A DNA stretch of 64,000 nt from Simmondsia chinensis. Its lineage: Eukaryota; Streptophyta; Magnoliopsida; Caryophyllales; Simmondsiaceae. Below, piece by piece: positions 20,943-31,530 of the stretch (its first letter is position 1; every line of letters begins with the position of its first letter). The position numbers were made by a program, and so were the translations under genes. The notes beneath the pieces are model-generated. The model saw only the letters and a list, made by a program, of their open reading frames with translations, was not told where the DNA came from and did no database searches. Location: NCBI GenBank assembly GCA_018398585.1, contig JAGTTD010000022.1, forward strand, positions 4,738,501-4,802,500, given 5' to 3'.

Positions 20943-21563
20943 GGTCTGGGAAGGGTGGATTTACGCAGCCTTACCCATTTAGAGTGTAATCCTGCCGAGA
21001 GGCTGTTTCCGAGGACCCCCAACCTTATAGGGTTGGCAACACGAGGACTTCCCAGGAGGTCACCCATCCTGGTACTACTCTCGCCCAAGCACACTTAACT
21101 TTAAAATTCTAATAAGATCCGGTTGCACTAGTGCCTGGTAAATAAACCTTGGATTGTAAGAGAACCATTGGGTACTAATGCTAAAACAAATTCGACTTTA
21201 AGATAGTTTCTTCTATAGTACAGTAAAATATATCTTATATCTATACTTTCATATATACTTGATCCACTTAATATTGATCCAACATCATAATTAAATCATT
21301 TTGAACAAAAAAATACAATTTATTCATTCAAAAGAGTTTTAAGGGAGAATTCATAGTTATTTCTCTACATTGGATAAAATCACAGATATAATATAACATT
21401 GAGTTTTTTTAAACAACACCAACCATTCTTTTTGACTAGTATTATTATTATGACAGTTTTCGTTAATTCTGAAACAATAACAAAGACTATTTTGAGCTCG
21501 TTGTGTTGAAATTAACCTGTCATTGACAAAAATTGCCATGACAAAAAAAAGGAGAGAGACAAA

Positions 21564-24500
21564 TCAATCAACAGGAACAGGCTGCATTTGCTCAGCCTCT
21601 TTACGCAGCTCCGCAAACAATGCTGATGACAGGTACCTCTCTCCGAAACTTGGATGTACGGTCTGCATTTTGTTTCGATATTCATTTTAAATGAATAACG
21701 AGATTACGTATTATAAGAAAACTATGCTAAATAAACAATGAAACATTTAAATATCAGTTGTTAAGCGAGTTGAGAATACGAGGATTTGAATCTAGAATGT
21801 CTCCTACAGGTTTTACTTTTAGCTTCGTGGGTGTTTTAACTATTGAGTTAAATCAACTAGAATTGGTCATTTCAGACTTTGGATTACATTCTTAGTTTGC
21901 CCCAATAAACTCAGGCACGGTTAAGTATTATTATTGGCGTTTGTTGGGTCCGATGTAATAGTTAGAGTACTCATCCTACAAACATCAGCTCTTGGGCTCC
22001 AAGCTCATCTCTCCTCTCTCCCAGATAAGGCCCTACCTAGGGTAGATTTTGATTTAGTCATCTCATGTTTTGGGTCATCGTGCTACATAGCAACATGTTC
22101 TATCTCATTTTATCACCTTCTTTTCATTATAATATAAGGCCAAACTAAGCGGAATCATAGAAGATGGCTTCAAGGCACCAAAAGTAGGACAACAAAGGGA
22201 TACCATAGCAAACAAGGACTTGGTTTAGTGGTTAAAATACTATCAAGATTAACATTTTAGGATACTAAGGTCGTAGATTCAAAATCCTGTTACCTTTACG
22301 GTTGTTTACATGTACGAAAAGAAAGGAACATACCACAATGAGCTTGCCCTTGTTCTCAGGTCTCTTGGCCAACTCAAGTGCAGCCACTGTATTAGCTCCT
22401 GATGATATCCCCACCTGCACTCATCCGCACTTTCATTTAAACCCGATACTCGATATACAGAACATCTTTTGTCAAATTTCCCCTCATCTTAGACCAAACC
22501 TATGGAGTTGACACATATAAGGTCCACATATAAGCCCAAGTAGGCTTCCATCCTAAAATAATTGGAGTTAGATGGAGTATCCCACTAAACTCACATGTTG
22601 ATCTCTTCTTTCTCATACCTCCAATGTGAGATTTCATCCCCAAACTATACTTTAGAAGGCCAATATATTTGAGAAAATGAGACAAAGGAAACTTTCCATC
22701 GAAACAAATAGAGCCTAGATTGAACTTAGCATTTCAACAATGTTTTGACTAGACCGATCAATAGTCATCATATTGCAGAGAAAAAGGTTGTCCAACACAC
22801 AACTGCTAGAGCATAAAAACCATTTTTGAACGTTCGCTTATTAGCTTAACTTTTGAGATAGTAGATTCCTTAACATGATATTAGAATCTTGTTAAACGAG
22901 AGATCATGCGTTCGATTCCCAAGATCCCCCACTGTCAATATCAATATAATTTCCGCACAAGGTATGAGGTAAACATATGCACTATCCATGCTTCGGCCCC
23001 AATAAGGGCATATGATAACAGCATAAAATCATTTCTAAACCTTTACCTATCGGCTTAAATGTTTAGGATAGTTGATGTCTTGACAATAACGTGTTTACCG
23101 AGAAGGGTAAGATGTATTAGTAGAATGCATACCATTAGGCCTTCCTTCAGGGCCAACTCCCTAGCCATCTTAACTGCATCTTCGCTCTTAATCTACCAAA
23201 TTAAGATATCAAACTCGAGTTTAGATACATCGGAAATCAAACCTTAATCAGACCGGATAATTATAAACCAGGATATATAGTTAAAAGCAGAGTAATTACC
23301 TCAAGAACTGCCTCAAGTATATCCATGTCTAGTATATCCGGCTTGAATCCGACCCCGTTTCCCGTTATAAGATGAGGACCTATCCAAACCCATTGAGGTC
23401 AACATCTGATCTGATCAAACTCTGATCAGTGAACAAGTTTGAGTATAAAATATATTGAGTCTTGCCCAATCGGCTTAAACTTTAGTGATAGTCGATTCCT
23501 TATCACGAGTTCAGATCTTAACAACCCCACCTTCTAATATAATTTCAACGTAAGGTATGAGATGGGTCTATACAATTTTCACGCTTCAAGCCCAATCAGA
23601 ACCCGTGTTAGGGAACATGTCAGAATAGAAAACCATTATTGGGGCTTTACCGATTAGCTTACTCCATGAGGACAATTATCTCCTTGACGACGTGCAAAGA
23701 TGTTCGATACGCAAGTAAATGAATATTGGAAGAAAATGAACCTGGTTTGCCTCCATTAAGGACATTGCTTTCAGCAGGTTCAACTCCATATATCTGCACA
23801 GAAAAACATAAAAATTATTGGGGAGAAGGTGATAAAAATGGCAATTAGGCTTTGACCTAATGGTAAAAATTACAACCAAAGTTAAGGTCCTGTGACAAAG
23901 ACTAATGTGGTTCGAGTTCGACCAACTATGCCTATGTCTACAGAGTGGCAGAGAATGCACTATGTTCTCTAGGAAGGTGTAAAGGATATTTGCCCGCATT
24001 CACATAACCGCTCACACAAACACTAGGTAGGTGTACATGAGAAAGCACAAATTTTAGTACATCTAGAAGACCTACAAAAGATCAGGTTAGAATATATTTG
24101 GAAAAATCTGACACGATAAAATAATATGACATCAACTCAACATAGATGTAGTGAGTTTACCTGAGGATTTTTGGTTGACACATTTTATCCATTAAGTAAT
24201 TACAGTGAATTTGGGTTTGCATTAAGCCATTTATGAACTCACTACGATACAACACATTCACCGGCCCTATTCTGAGAATGAGTGAATGTAGAAAATACCT
24301 GAACATTAGGATTTTGGGATTTGAGAAAACGCCCGACGCCCGAGACAGTGCCACCACTACCAATGCCCATGACAAAGATATCAACTTTGCCTTGTGTCTC
24401 CTCCCATATCTCAGGTCCTGTTGTTTCATAATGTACCTGTTTCCACCATTTACATGCTCAATCTACGTTTTACAAAATGTTAAATCACTTAAACGCAACG

Positions 24501-27500
24501 CTAAGGCTCCGTTTATTTTGACATAAAATATTTCCATCTCAATTATGTTGCTTCTTTGCATAATTTCATAACAACAATTACAAATATGGAACTATTCCAT
24601 TAGAAATTATATGCAAAATGGCTCCACCAAGTCCAAACACAAGGATTTACATAAAGAACTTTCCATAACCTCCAAATGCTTAGGATCAAACATGTATATA
24701 GGACTTTGCCCCAAAAATTATAAATTTGGATCAAATTTTCTTCATTAACGGGAAGTTGACTTCTACTCAACGAAAGGATGAAACATTTTCCTTCATTAAG
24801 TGAAAACGTTTTCCACTATACCCTCACGCCATATACTTTACTTCAATCTCAACTTAGCCAACTGTAAACCTCATATAACTTTATAAAATGAAACTATTTT
24901 CTTTACCTAGAAAGATAAAAACTTTTAAGAAATATTTCTGAAAGGAAATATTTTGTGACAGAAAATTTTCTGTAAGGAAATTGTTCTCTTTTGAACAAAG
25001 CAGTTAAATAATCACCTTCGTGCAATATGTAATTTGGGATTGTGAAATACCATTAGGCTTTAGGGCCAATTTATAGATTTGACTTATAAGAGATCCATAT
25101 ATAAGCTCAAGTGAGCCATAACGCTAAAACCTATTGGTATTAGATGGATAAGTCCACTAGGATTATACGTTGATCTTTTTTCTCTCACAATTAAATCATG
25201 GGATTTCTTATAAGACTCTCATGTAGAGTCCTAAACAGGTATGTACCTGAGTGTTAGCGGGGTTACAGAACTGTTGAAGCATGAAGGCGTTGGGAGTGGA
25301 ATCGAGGAGTTGGTAGGCCTTTTTGACGGTTCCGCCCATGCCCTTGTCGGGATCGGTGAGGATGAGCTCGGCCCCGAATGCTTTCATTGTGACCCTCCTC
25401 TCCATGCTAGTGTAGGATGGCATGGTTAACACCATCTTGTAACCTTTCACAGCCGCCATGAACGCCATGCTTATTCCCATGTTCCCCGATGTTGGCTCTA
25501 TTAGTACCGTCTTCGCATTCAGACATTCAATTGGATCCATCATTAATTAGAGATGACATTGGTATGTACAACTCAAATGTAAAAGTTTGATGAACAACTT
25601 ACGCTCAAAAACGATTATGGCTTGGTCATGTTCGTTTTGGGGACTCGATAACTTATTGAACTGAATTCAAGTAGCCTCGATAAACTAAAAGAGTTGAGTT
25701 CAAACATGAGGGTGTTTGACTCTATTCATGAGCTGTTTAATAAGGATTTGTTAAGAGCTCAATAGGGCTTCTTTATTAGCTAGAAAATGATTTGTTAATG
25801 GCTCGACTTTTTAATGAGCTCAACTAGATAACGACCTTGGCTCAACTAGATAGGTTAAGAGCCGAGTATCAAACACGCTAATATCACATCCCATCGCATG
25901 TTGGGTGAAACGGTTCGACATGTTTAAGCTTTGTTTATTTGAGGATCTTGTGCTTATCACTTTCATGCAATGAAATCTATGCAAGGCTAGCAAAGCTCGG
26001 CGCAACAAGCGAACATGACATGAACATGACAGAAAATTAAGGAACAAAATACGACATCACAACTTACTTGTGACATGATCACGAAACTAATTGACATGTT
26101 CGCGATGTTTTGTTATATCTTAAAAAGCAACAACAACATACTTAGTGCCCTAAGGGCTCCCGTCTAAGCAGGGTCTGGGGGGATATATGCAGTCTTCCCC
26201 CTTTGGGATATTACACTTGAAGAGAGGCTGTTTCCGAGTGCCTCCAACCTGAGGGTGAGGACTTCCCAAAAGTTCACCTATCCTGGTACTACTCTCGCCC
26301 AAGCACACTTAACTTCAAGGTACTGCTCTCAATAATTGTCATGTTCGCGATGTTTCGTTATATCTTAAGGTAAATATAAACACAGTTAGGTAAAAAATTC
26401 AGGAATAGTTGTAAGTACCTTTCCAGGGGTGATGAGACCTTTCTTCTCAGCATCCTCAATCATAGCCATTGCTGGTCTGTATTATGAAATAAACATCACT
26501 AAATGAATTCGGCTAAGATTAACAAAATCAAGCCAAATAACAAGCCCAGATAAGCCTTAACGAGCTGCGTTTGAACACAAACTGAGTTAAGCTCGCACTT
26601 GATCTCTATAAGGTCTGGATTTCCAAGCTAAGCTTGATTCCAGCAAAATGTTGTCAAATAAAGCCTTATTCCTAGGCAACTAGGGTTTGTTTGGACATAT
26701 TTTGTAGGACCAAGGGTGTCAAATTAAGAACCATCTGTCCCAGAGTTCATCAATGATTTTATACTCGAATATTGTCCTCTTATTCAAATGTCAATTGGGC
26801 ATGCAGCACATATAAAGCGTAAATGCATCTCACACCTTTTGTTGAATTTATATTCATATTAAGGTTTCGTATGGTTCGATGGAAAAAAAATTTTACAAAA
26901 TATTTTCAATTAAAATAGTTTTTTCATGCAAAATTGTCTTTCTAGCTCATGGTTGCGTTATATAAATTTGTATGAGGTTCACGCTTCACCAAATTAAGGT
27001 GAAGCAAAGCATAACATGAGATTAAGACCGAAAACGTTTTCTCCTCCAAGAAGGAAAATGTTTTCCCTTCTCATTGAGGGGAAGTGAAGTTAACTTTCCC
27101 ACAATGAATGAAAATATTTTACATACTTCCAGTTGTTGCTATAGAGTTATGCAAAGAACCAACAGACTTGAGACGACAAAGGTTTACAGTCAAAACAAAC
27201 AAAGCCTAAGAGTAGGGTCGTTAGAATTCAAATCTGCAACCTCACGGTCAATAAATCTCTGACACCAAGTAAAAGACAATGATCCCAAAAGGTTAAACCG
27301 TTAGGTGAAGACCCATAAATGACTTTTATACAGAAAGAAAGGGTAATACCGGTCTTTGACGCTAGCAGTGGGCTGCGTCATCTCCTGCTTTACGGCAATA
27401 TAAGCTCCACATCCTTCAGAAGCTCTGTTCAGCAACACCAGTGGTGTCTTTCCTATCATCTGTTGTTTTCCATTCAATACGTTTTCATGTCAATTTTTTC

Positions 27501-29640
27501 AGCAAAAATTTTAATATTGCATTATCGTTGTTTTTTGTAATTGAGAAATTCTATAAAGATCAATACAAACTCTGGATTGGCAACTGACATGTTTGATATC
27601 ATTTTTGTTTGTAATTTTAGATTTTTAAAAAACTAAAAATCAAATATTGTTTTTTATTCTTAATTTTTATTGAAAGTAAAAATTTTATAAACAAGACAGA
27701 AAACCCAAGAAAAACTGCATTTTGATCTTTAGTATATAAGAATATCAAAAATACAAATAAAAAATAATATCAAACAGGCCCTAATGTGTTAAATCGGGGC
27801 AAGAATTTGCCTCCACCAGTACACAAAAAAATCTAATGCTTAAAATGTTATCAACATTGAAACTTTAACACAAAACTAACTCGCTAACTTACCAAAAAAA
27901 AATTATATCCAATTATTTTACTGGTTAAATATCCAATTTTTTTTTTTTCCTATTTTATTAATTTGGTGCTTATATTATTTTAACTACTGTAATATTACCC
28001 AAGCCTTGGCAGGAGGCTCTTTTTTTCCCGATGGTTCACAACAAAGTTGCAATACAAATAAGAAACTCGTGCAAACGAGACAAGGATTAAAAGCAACAAG
28101 TATAGTACAACACTGCAAATCAATGAAAAAAGGATTACAAGCAAAACCAGGCAAAACCAGCATGAACTAAAAATCTCAATCACCACTGGAGAGGATTCCG
28201 AGGAAGGAATAAGTTAGAAGATAGGAAAACAAAACGGCCAAGATCTTAATCCATCGAAACAATGTGCTCAATCACAATCTGGCAAGAGACTATTTGAGAG
28301 GCTAGGTTTTCGTTATTGTAATACTACCCAAATAACACATTCATTCTCATTATATAATCAAAATTTCATCTAATTTATTCTCTTATATGTCATAGCTAGC
28401 CCATTTTTCTCTAAATGTTCTAATATTTGTATAAATGGTGTAACTTCATTATATTAAATGTGACTAAATTAAGACAATTACAAAGACTAAATTAATACAC
28501 TACGTAACTACAGCACAAGTTATTTAATTACGGTGGTTTCAGTCATTAGTCAATCTCTATATTTTATTTATTGTGTCAATTTAATTACTATATAATTGAA
28601 GTGGCTCCGATTAAGACCAATAATGCTAATTTCCGATTAATTAATGTCAGAATTTGAGACATAAACTAGTGATTAATTTACCAAAATGGCACGGTTGCAA
28701 AAATATTTACGAAAATGACACACTTTATTGTAGCGATACCAACGAACGCCATTAGAAATGGTATCCGAAACAGTAACCCTGTGTGTCGACACACAGGATT
28801 GCTTTCTAGCAGTCATCTTCGCGCCCCATTCCCGGTTTTTGGTGTTTTTTCCTTGGTTTTTCTTTGGGACGTCTTCTTCCGTTGGATACACATTTTATTC
28901 TCCCATCTGATACTTATTTTACTGACTTGAACATATGAAATTGATTGGAGAATCACAAGAACAAAAGGAATAGAAGAACATCTTCATGTGTTCGTGGGTG
29001 AATTCAAGTGTTTGATTTGTTAAACTTGGTTAATCTCACTACATCTTTACTCCATATTTGGTTGTTGTTGTATCCCCGAGGATATTTCGTAGGAGGATGG
29101 AGATGAAGATGTGTATGGGGAGAGACTGACTAAGTTTTTTCACAGCTTTTAAGCTGTTAAAAACCTGAACCAAACGCAGCCTTATATAATTTAAGCACAA
29201 CATATGATGTGGGCCAGTGCAATATCCATATTTTAAACCTAATAGACATTTGCGTGACGGGGCATTTTAAGTGTATAAAACTAATCAGGAACATGTACCA
29301 TGAGTTTTAAACTTTTAAAAGAATTGGTTCCTCGACAATTGCAGTGTAAACGAACTAAATAGACACAATTAAAACATCATGCACTAACGAAACATAACAG
29401 ACAAAGTATAACAACCAACCAATCGAACAAAAGTGAGCAAAATTGAAGAAGTGATGAAACTCTTACATCGGAAACATCATTCTTGATGAGAGTACCAGGG
29501 AAAATCCTGGGCAGATCTCGAAGCCTCTCAACAAATGAAGATGATTGTGTTGAAACCCATCTAGGTGTGGTGCTTTTGAGTGCATTCATGAGTGTTCCTC
29601 TGCTTCTCATCATCATCTGCTTCCTCAAGCTTCCTGCCAT
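21564..29640 (-). CDS. CYSC1: mitochondrial beta-cyanoalanine synthase (CYSC1-type, BSAS family), ten exons
   Basis: Exons (complement): 29467-29640, 27350-27459, 26419-26476, 25247-25510, 24299-24436, 23742-23793, 23300-23379, 23133-23192, 22334-22414, 21564-21662. All introns are GT-AG and the phases join to 371 codons plus TGA. The enzyme makes beta-cyanoalanine and sulfide from cysteine and cyanide, using PLP; it detoxifies the cyanide released with ethylene. Visible features are a basic, Ser-rich N-terminus (residues 1-32) as expected of a mitochondrial presequence, the PLP lysine in TASVKDR (K93), TSGNMG (121-126), the phosphate loop [10 protein letters not shown] (226-235) and VGISSGAN (313-320). 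Met in TSGNxG and Ser in GIGxGGT mark cyanoalanine synthases rather than cysteine synthases, which have Thr at both. No frame damage is seen. The start is supported by GCCATGG. Confidence 0.97.
21663..22333 (-). other. CYSC1 intron 9
   Basis: The intron lies between exons 9 and 10. It contains a tRNA-like stretch at about 22205-22300 (tggtttagtggttaaaa and ggtcgtagattcaaaatcc, resembling A and B boxes). This could be a decayed tRNA-derived SINE. Nothing else is recognised. Confidence 0.6.
22490..22640 (+). repeat. interspersed repeat 'B' copy 2, in CYSC1 intron 8
   Basis: The phrases ggagttgacacatataagg, aagcccaagtaggcttcc, gttgatctcttctttctca and cctccaatgtgagatttc match the family described at 14690. 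Confidence 0.65.
22805..23095. mobile_element. TRIM-like element in CYSC1 intron 8
   Basis: Two direct repeats, roughly 65 bp each, start at gcataaaaaccatttttga (about 22813) and gcataaaatcatttctaaa (about 23021). Each ends ...gattccttaaca or gatgtcttgacaa. Just after the first is atgatattagaatcttg, a decayed tggtatcagagc primer site for initiator tRNA-Met, followed by ttcgattcccaagatccccc. This layout (short LTR, Met primer site, tiny interior, LTR) fits a terminal-repeat retrotransposon in miniature. Confidence 0.5.
23440..23715. mobile_element. TRIM-like element in CYSC1 intron 6
   Basis: A relative of the intron 8 element: cttgcccaatcggcttaaac...gattccttatca at about 23460-23505, and ctttaccgattagcttactc...atctccttgacga at about 23645-23693. 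Between them lie ccaccttctaatataatttc and aaggtatgagatgggtctat. The copies are too diverged to place the ends exactly. Confidence 0.45.
23845..23945 (+). other. tRNA-like sequence in CYSC1 intron 5
   Basis: ggctttgacctaatggtaaa resembles an A box and gtggttcgagttcgacca a B box, with about 50 nt between. It may be the head of an old tRNA-derived SINE. Ends and duplication were not found. Confidence 0.35.
24509..25015. mobile_element. possible MITE in CYSC1 intron 4
   Basis: The left end, ctaaggctccgtttattttgac, matches the termini of the elements at 26861 and 31528 (aggctccgtttgtt). The interior has gaaaacgttttcc-type motifs (cattaagtgaaaacgttttc) and ggaaatattttgtgac, as in those elements. 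The right end is not clear. Confidence 0.4.
25070..25215 (+). repeat. interspersed repeat 'B' copy 3, in CYSC1 intron 4
   Basis: The phrases gatttgacttataagagatcc, aagctcaagtgagccataac, gttgatcttttttctctcac and aatcatgggatttctta match the family described at 14690. It ends about 30 bp from exon 4. Confidence 0.6.
25610..25870. repeat. fragment of the GAGCTC-rich transposon family, in CYSC1 intron 3
   Basis: ggggactcgataacttattga, gagttgagttcaaacatgagg and ttaatgagctcaactagat match the interior of the 19338-20413 element (for example gggactcaatagcttattga). No element ends are visible. Confidence 0.55.
26124..26339 (-). mobile_element. 5S-rRNA-headed SINE, copy 4, 5'-truncated, in CYSC1 intron 3
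   Basis: In sense, the 5S part begins within the A-box region (TTGAAGTTAAGTGTGCTTGG), continues GAGAGTAGTACCAGGATAGG and passes into the tail (CACCCTCAGGTTGGAGGCAC). It lacks the CCGGATCCC start. The flanks 26095-26123 and 26340-26368 are a 29-bp duplication with one mismatch, beginning catgttcgcgatgttt and ending gttatatcttaa. It is antisense to nothing: SINE and host gene share the minus strand. Confidence 0.88.
26861..27212. mobile_element. MITE with GGCT(C/T)CGTTTG-type ends, in CYSC1 intron 2
   Basis: The left end, aaggtttcgtatggttcga, and the right end, gtcaaaacaaacaaagcct, are approximate inverted copies. The interior contains gaaaacgttttctcc and ggaaaatgttttcccttc. It is of the same family as 24509 and 31528. 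Confidence 0.45.
27460..29466 (-). other. CYSC1 intron 1 (2.0 kb)
   Basis: The largest intron. It contains A-rich sequence at 27540-27780 and several poly-A and poly-T runs. An unassigned stretch at 28000-28310 is read as one short minus-strand frame. At 28670-28930, gtgtgtcgacacacagg forms a perfect small palindrome. No element ends or genes were recognised. Confidence 0.5.
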
Positions 29641-29642
29641 GG

Positions 29643-29644
<2 letters not shown>

Positions 29645-29675
<31 letters not shown>
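29645..29675. repeat. (CT)n microsatellite in the CYSC1 5' leader
   Basis: About 15 ct units start 5 bp upstream of the CYSC1 start codon. On the gene strand this is a (GA)n run ending in AAGCCATGG. It is probably transcribed as 5'UTR. GA runs in plant leaders are common and may vary in length between individuals. Confidence 0.9.
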
Positions 29676-29678
<3 letters not shown>

Positions 29679-29847
29679 GCAGCTGAAAGAGACGAAGAAG
29701 AAGATGAAGGGAAGATTAGGGATCACTCAATTAGAGTACCCTTTTGATTATTTGTTGTATTTATTTTTGTGGGATGTAGAGAAAGAGACAGAGAACAGAG
29801 AGAGAGACAACTTGAACTTGTCTGCTGGCTTGCTTACTATGGCTTGT

Positions 29848-29973
29848 GAGCAACTAGCTCATTGCCCAGCGGTAAGGAGTCCGATTACCTTGTGAGAGCG
29901 TCGGGATTCGAGTCCTACTGGTGCCCCTTCTCTGTCTTTGCCAACATTAAAATAAATAAATAAATAAAAAAAG
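29848..29973 (+). mobile_element. tRNA-derived SINE, about 0.2 kb upstream of CYSC1
   Basis: tagctcattgcccagcggta (A-box region) and gggattcgagtcctactgg (B-box region) lie about 40 nt apart, followed by a short body and an (aaat)n-rich 3' end. The 12-bp duplication actatggcttgt at 29836-29847 and 29974-29985 is exact. The insertion is 208 bp upstream of the CYSC1 start codon on the other strand, so it lies in that gene's promoter region. Confidence 0.8.
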
Positions 29974-30035
29974 ACTATGGCTTGTTTTCAATTTATAGAG
30001 GCCTTTTTTGGTTTTAATATTTTAGTTTAAAATAT

Positions 30036-30261
30036 TAAAGAGGGTACCAATACGCCGTCATCAAATTTCATAATAACTCCAAGCATGCTTAGACGTGAGT
30101 AGTACCAGGATGGATAACCTCCTGGGAAGTCCTCACCCTCAGATTGGGGGCACTGGGAAACAGCCTCTCTTCAGGTTAGCACCCTGAAGGGGGAAGACTG
30201 CGTACATTCGCCCCCTCAGACCCTGCGTAGGCAGGAGCCCTTAAGATATTGGGTATATTTC
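30036..30261 (+). mobile_element. 5S-rRNA-headed SINE, copy 5
   Basis: The head is agagggtaccaatacgccgt, then aactccaagcatgcttagac (the A-box region has an internal deletion), then gtagtaccaggatggataac and ctcctgggaagtcctcaccc. The tail has ttgggggcactgggaaacag, aagactgcgtacattc and gcaggagcccttaag. ttttaatattttagtt at 30012 recurs at 30262, and similarity continues for about 27 bp. Confidence 0.88.
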
Positions 30262-30461
30262 TTTTAATATTTTAGTTAAGAATATTAAGAATTGCTTTAA
30301 CTCGAATAAAAATTGGGTGGGACAGAAATTAAATGAGTTTTACATTCAATTTTACTTGACTTTTATTAATTTTATTCTGTAGTTTTAGTATTTTTCTCAC
30401 TTTAGTAAAAATAAAAATAAAAAATTTGAAAGGGTTATGTACTCATTGGCGCATGACTTTG

Positions 30462-30729
30462 ATTTTTTTGTTTTTTGGGTTTTTTTATTTGGCCTGTATG
30501 AAAGAGAGATATGATGTTAAATTATATATATATATATATTTAAAAATTATTAAAATTTTAAATTATTTATATAAAATAATTTTAATATATAAATTATGTA
30601 TTTGATTTATTTTGGATATATCTACATATAAAATATTTTTTAAATTTTAAAAATATATTATATTTTTATAAATTTTTTACATGCTATCTATTTATAAATG
30701 TAAATAATATTTTCAAAAAACTAATAAAT

Positions 30730-30762
<33 letters not shown>

Positions 30763-31424
30763 TTACATATATAATTTTACATGAAAAATTATCACTTAGA
30801 TGCCATGAGGTTTTATTATTCATCATCTAGGTAGTGAATAATAATAATAATATATAAAAGTTATTTCAATATTTTTAACAAAAATTAAATAAATTACGAT
30901 AAAAATATTCGTTGAGTTTGAATGTAGACTATCATTATAGTACTAAAATCATGTCTCATATTAATATTTTTTGTAAAAATTATCAAATTTCAATTAATAT
31001 ACTTATATATTATTAAAACAATATTTTACTTTAACATTTCTTAACAAAAATCTATTAAACTTTAAAAAAAAAGATACATGATTGATAAAATTTTAAAATA
31101 TCAGGTACCTAAATGAAAAAAAGTTTTAAATCTCAAGCCACCCAATTCTATTTGAAACATTAAGATACCTAGATAATAAATAATTAAACCTGATAGTACT
31201 TAAATGATGATTTTTCATGTATAATTATTATATATATTCATTAATTTTTAACAATATTATATACATTTATGAGTGGATAACATATAAAAAATTTATTAAA
31301 GTATAATATATTTTTAAAATTAAAAAACATATTGTATACATATATACCTAAAATAAATAATTTATATATTAGAATTATTTTATATAGATAATTTAAAATT
31401 TTAATAATTTTTAAATATATTAAA

Positions 31425-31465
<41 letters not shown>

Positions 31466-31530
31466 TAACATCATATCTCTCCCGCTCTGATATAGGCCAA
31501 ATCAAAAAAGGAAAAAAAAAAAAATTAAGG
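30462..31530. mobile_element. 1-kb near-palindromic AT-rich element with long inverted repeats
   Basis: The left arm (tttatttggcctgtatgaaa, gagatatgatgttaaatta...) and the right arm (taacatcatatctctcccgc...atataggccaaatcaaaa) are inverted copies. The match continues inward, for example acatgaaaaattatcactta at about 30780 against aaatgatgatttttcatgta at about 31202, so each arm is about 400 bp. A (TA)n run and a (CATA)n run (30731-30756) interrupt the arms. No transposase is present. Long inverted repeats of this kind are typical of non-autonomous Mutator-like elements. The target duplication was not found. Confidence 0.65.

Larger units (their letters stand above)
20514..21150 (-). mobile_element. 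5S-rRNA-headed SINE, copy 3 (long 5S junction), interrupted by a hAT element
   Basis: The whole insertion is flanked by the 17-bp duplication ggattgtaagagaacca at 20497-20513 and 21151-21167. In sense, the head covers nearly a full 5S gene: ACCAGGCACTAGTGCAACCGG, AAGTTAAGTGTGCTTGGGCG, AGTAGTACCAGGATGGGTGA, CTCCTGGGAAGTCCTCGTGT, then TGCC. It keeps the natural 5S 3' end (GTCCTCGTGTTGC) before the tail GTTGGGGGTCCTCGGAAACA. The rest of the tail, to AACAACAACAGACC on the plus strand at 20514-20566, is separated by a hAT insertion at 20567-20942. Confidence 0.9.

Noticed and set aside
22205..22300. Functional tRNA gene in CYSC1 intron 9
   Set aside because: Only A- and B-box-like phrases are present. 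Acceptor and anticodon stems do not pair.
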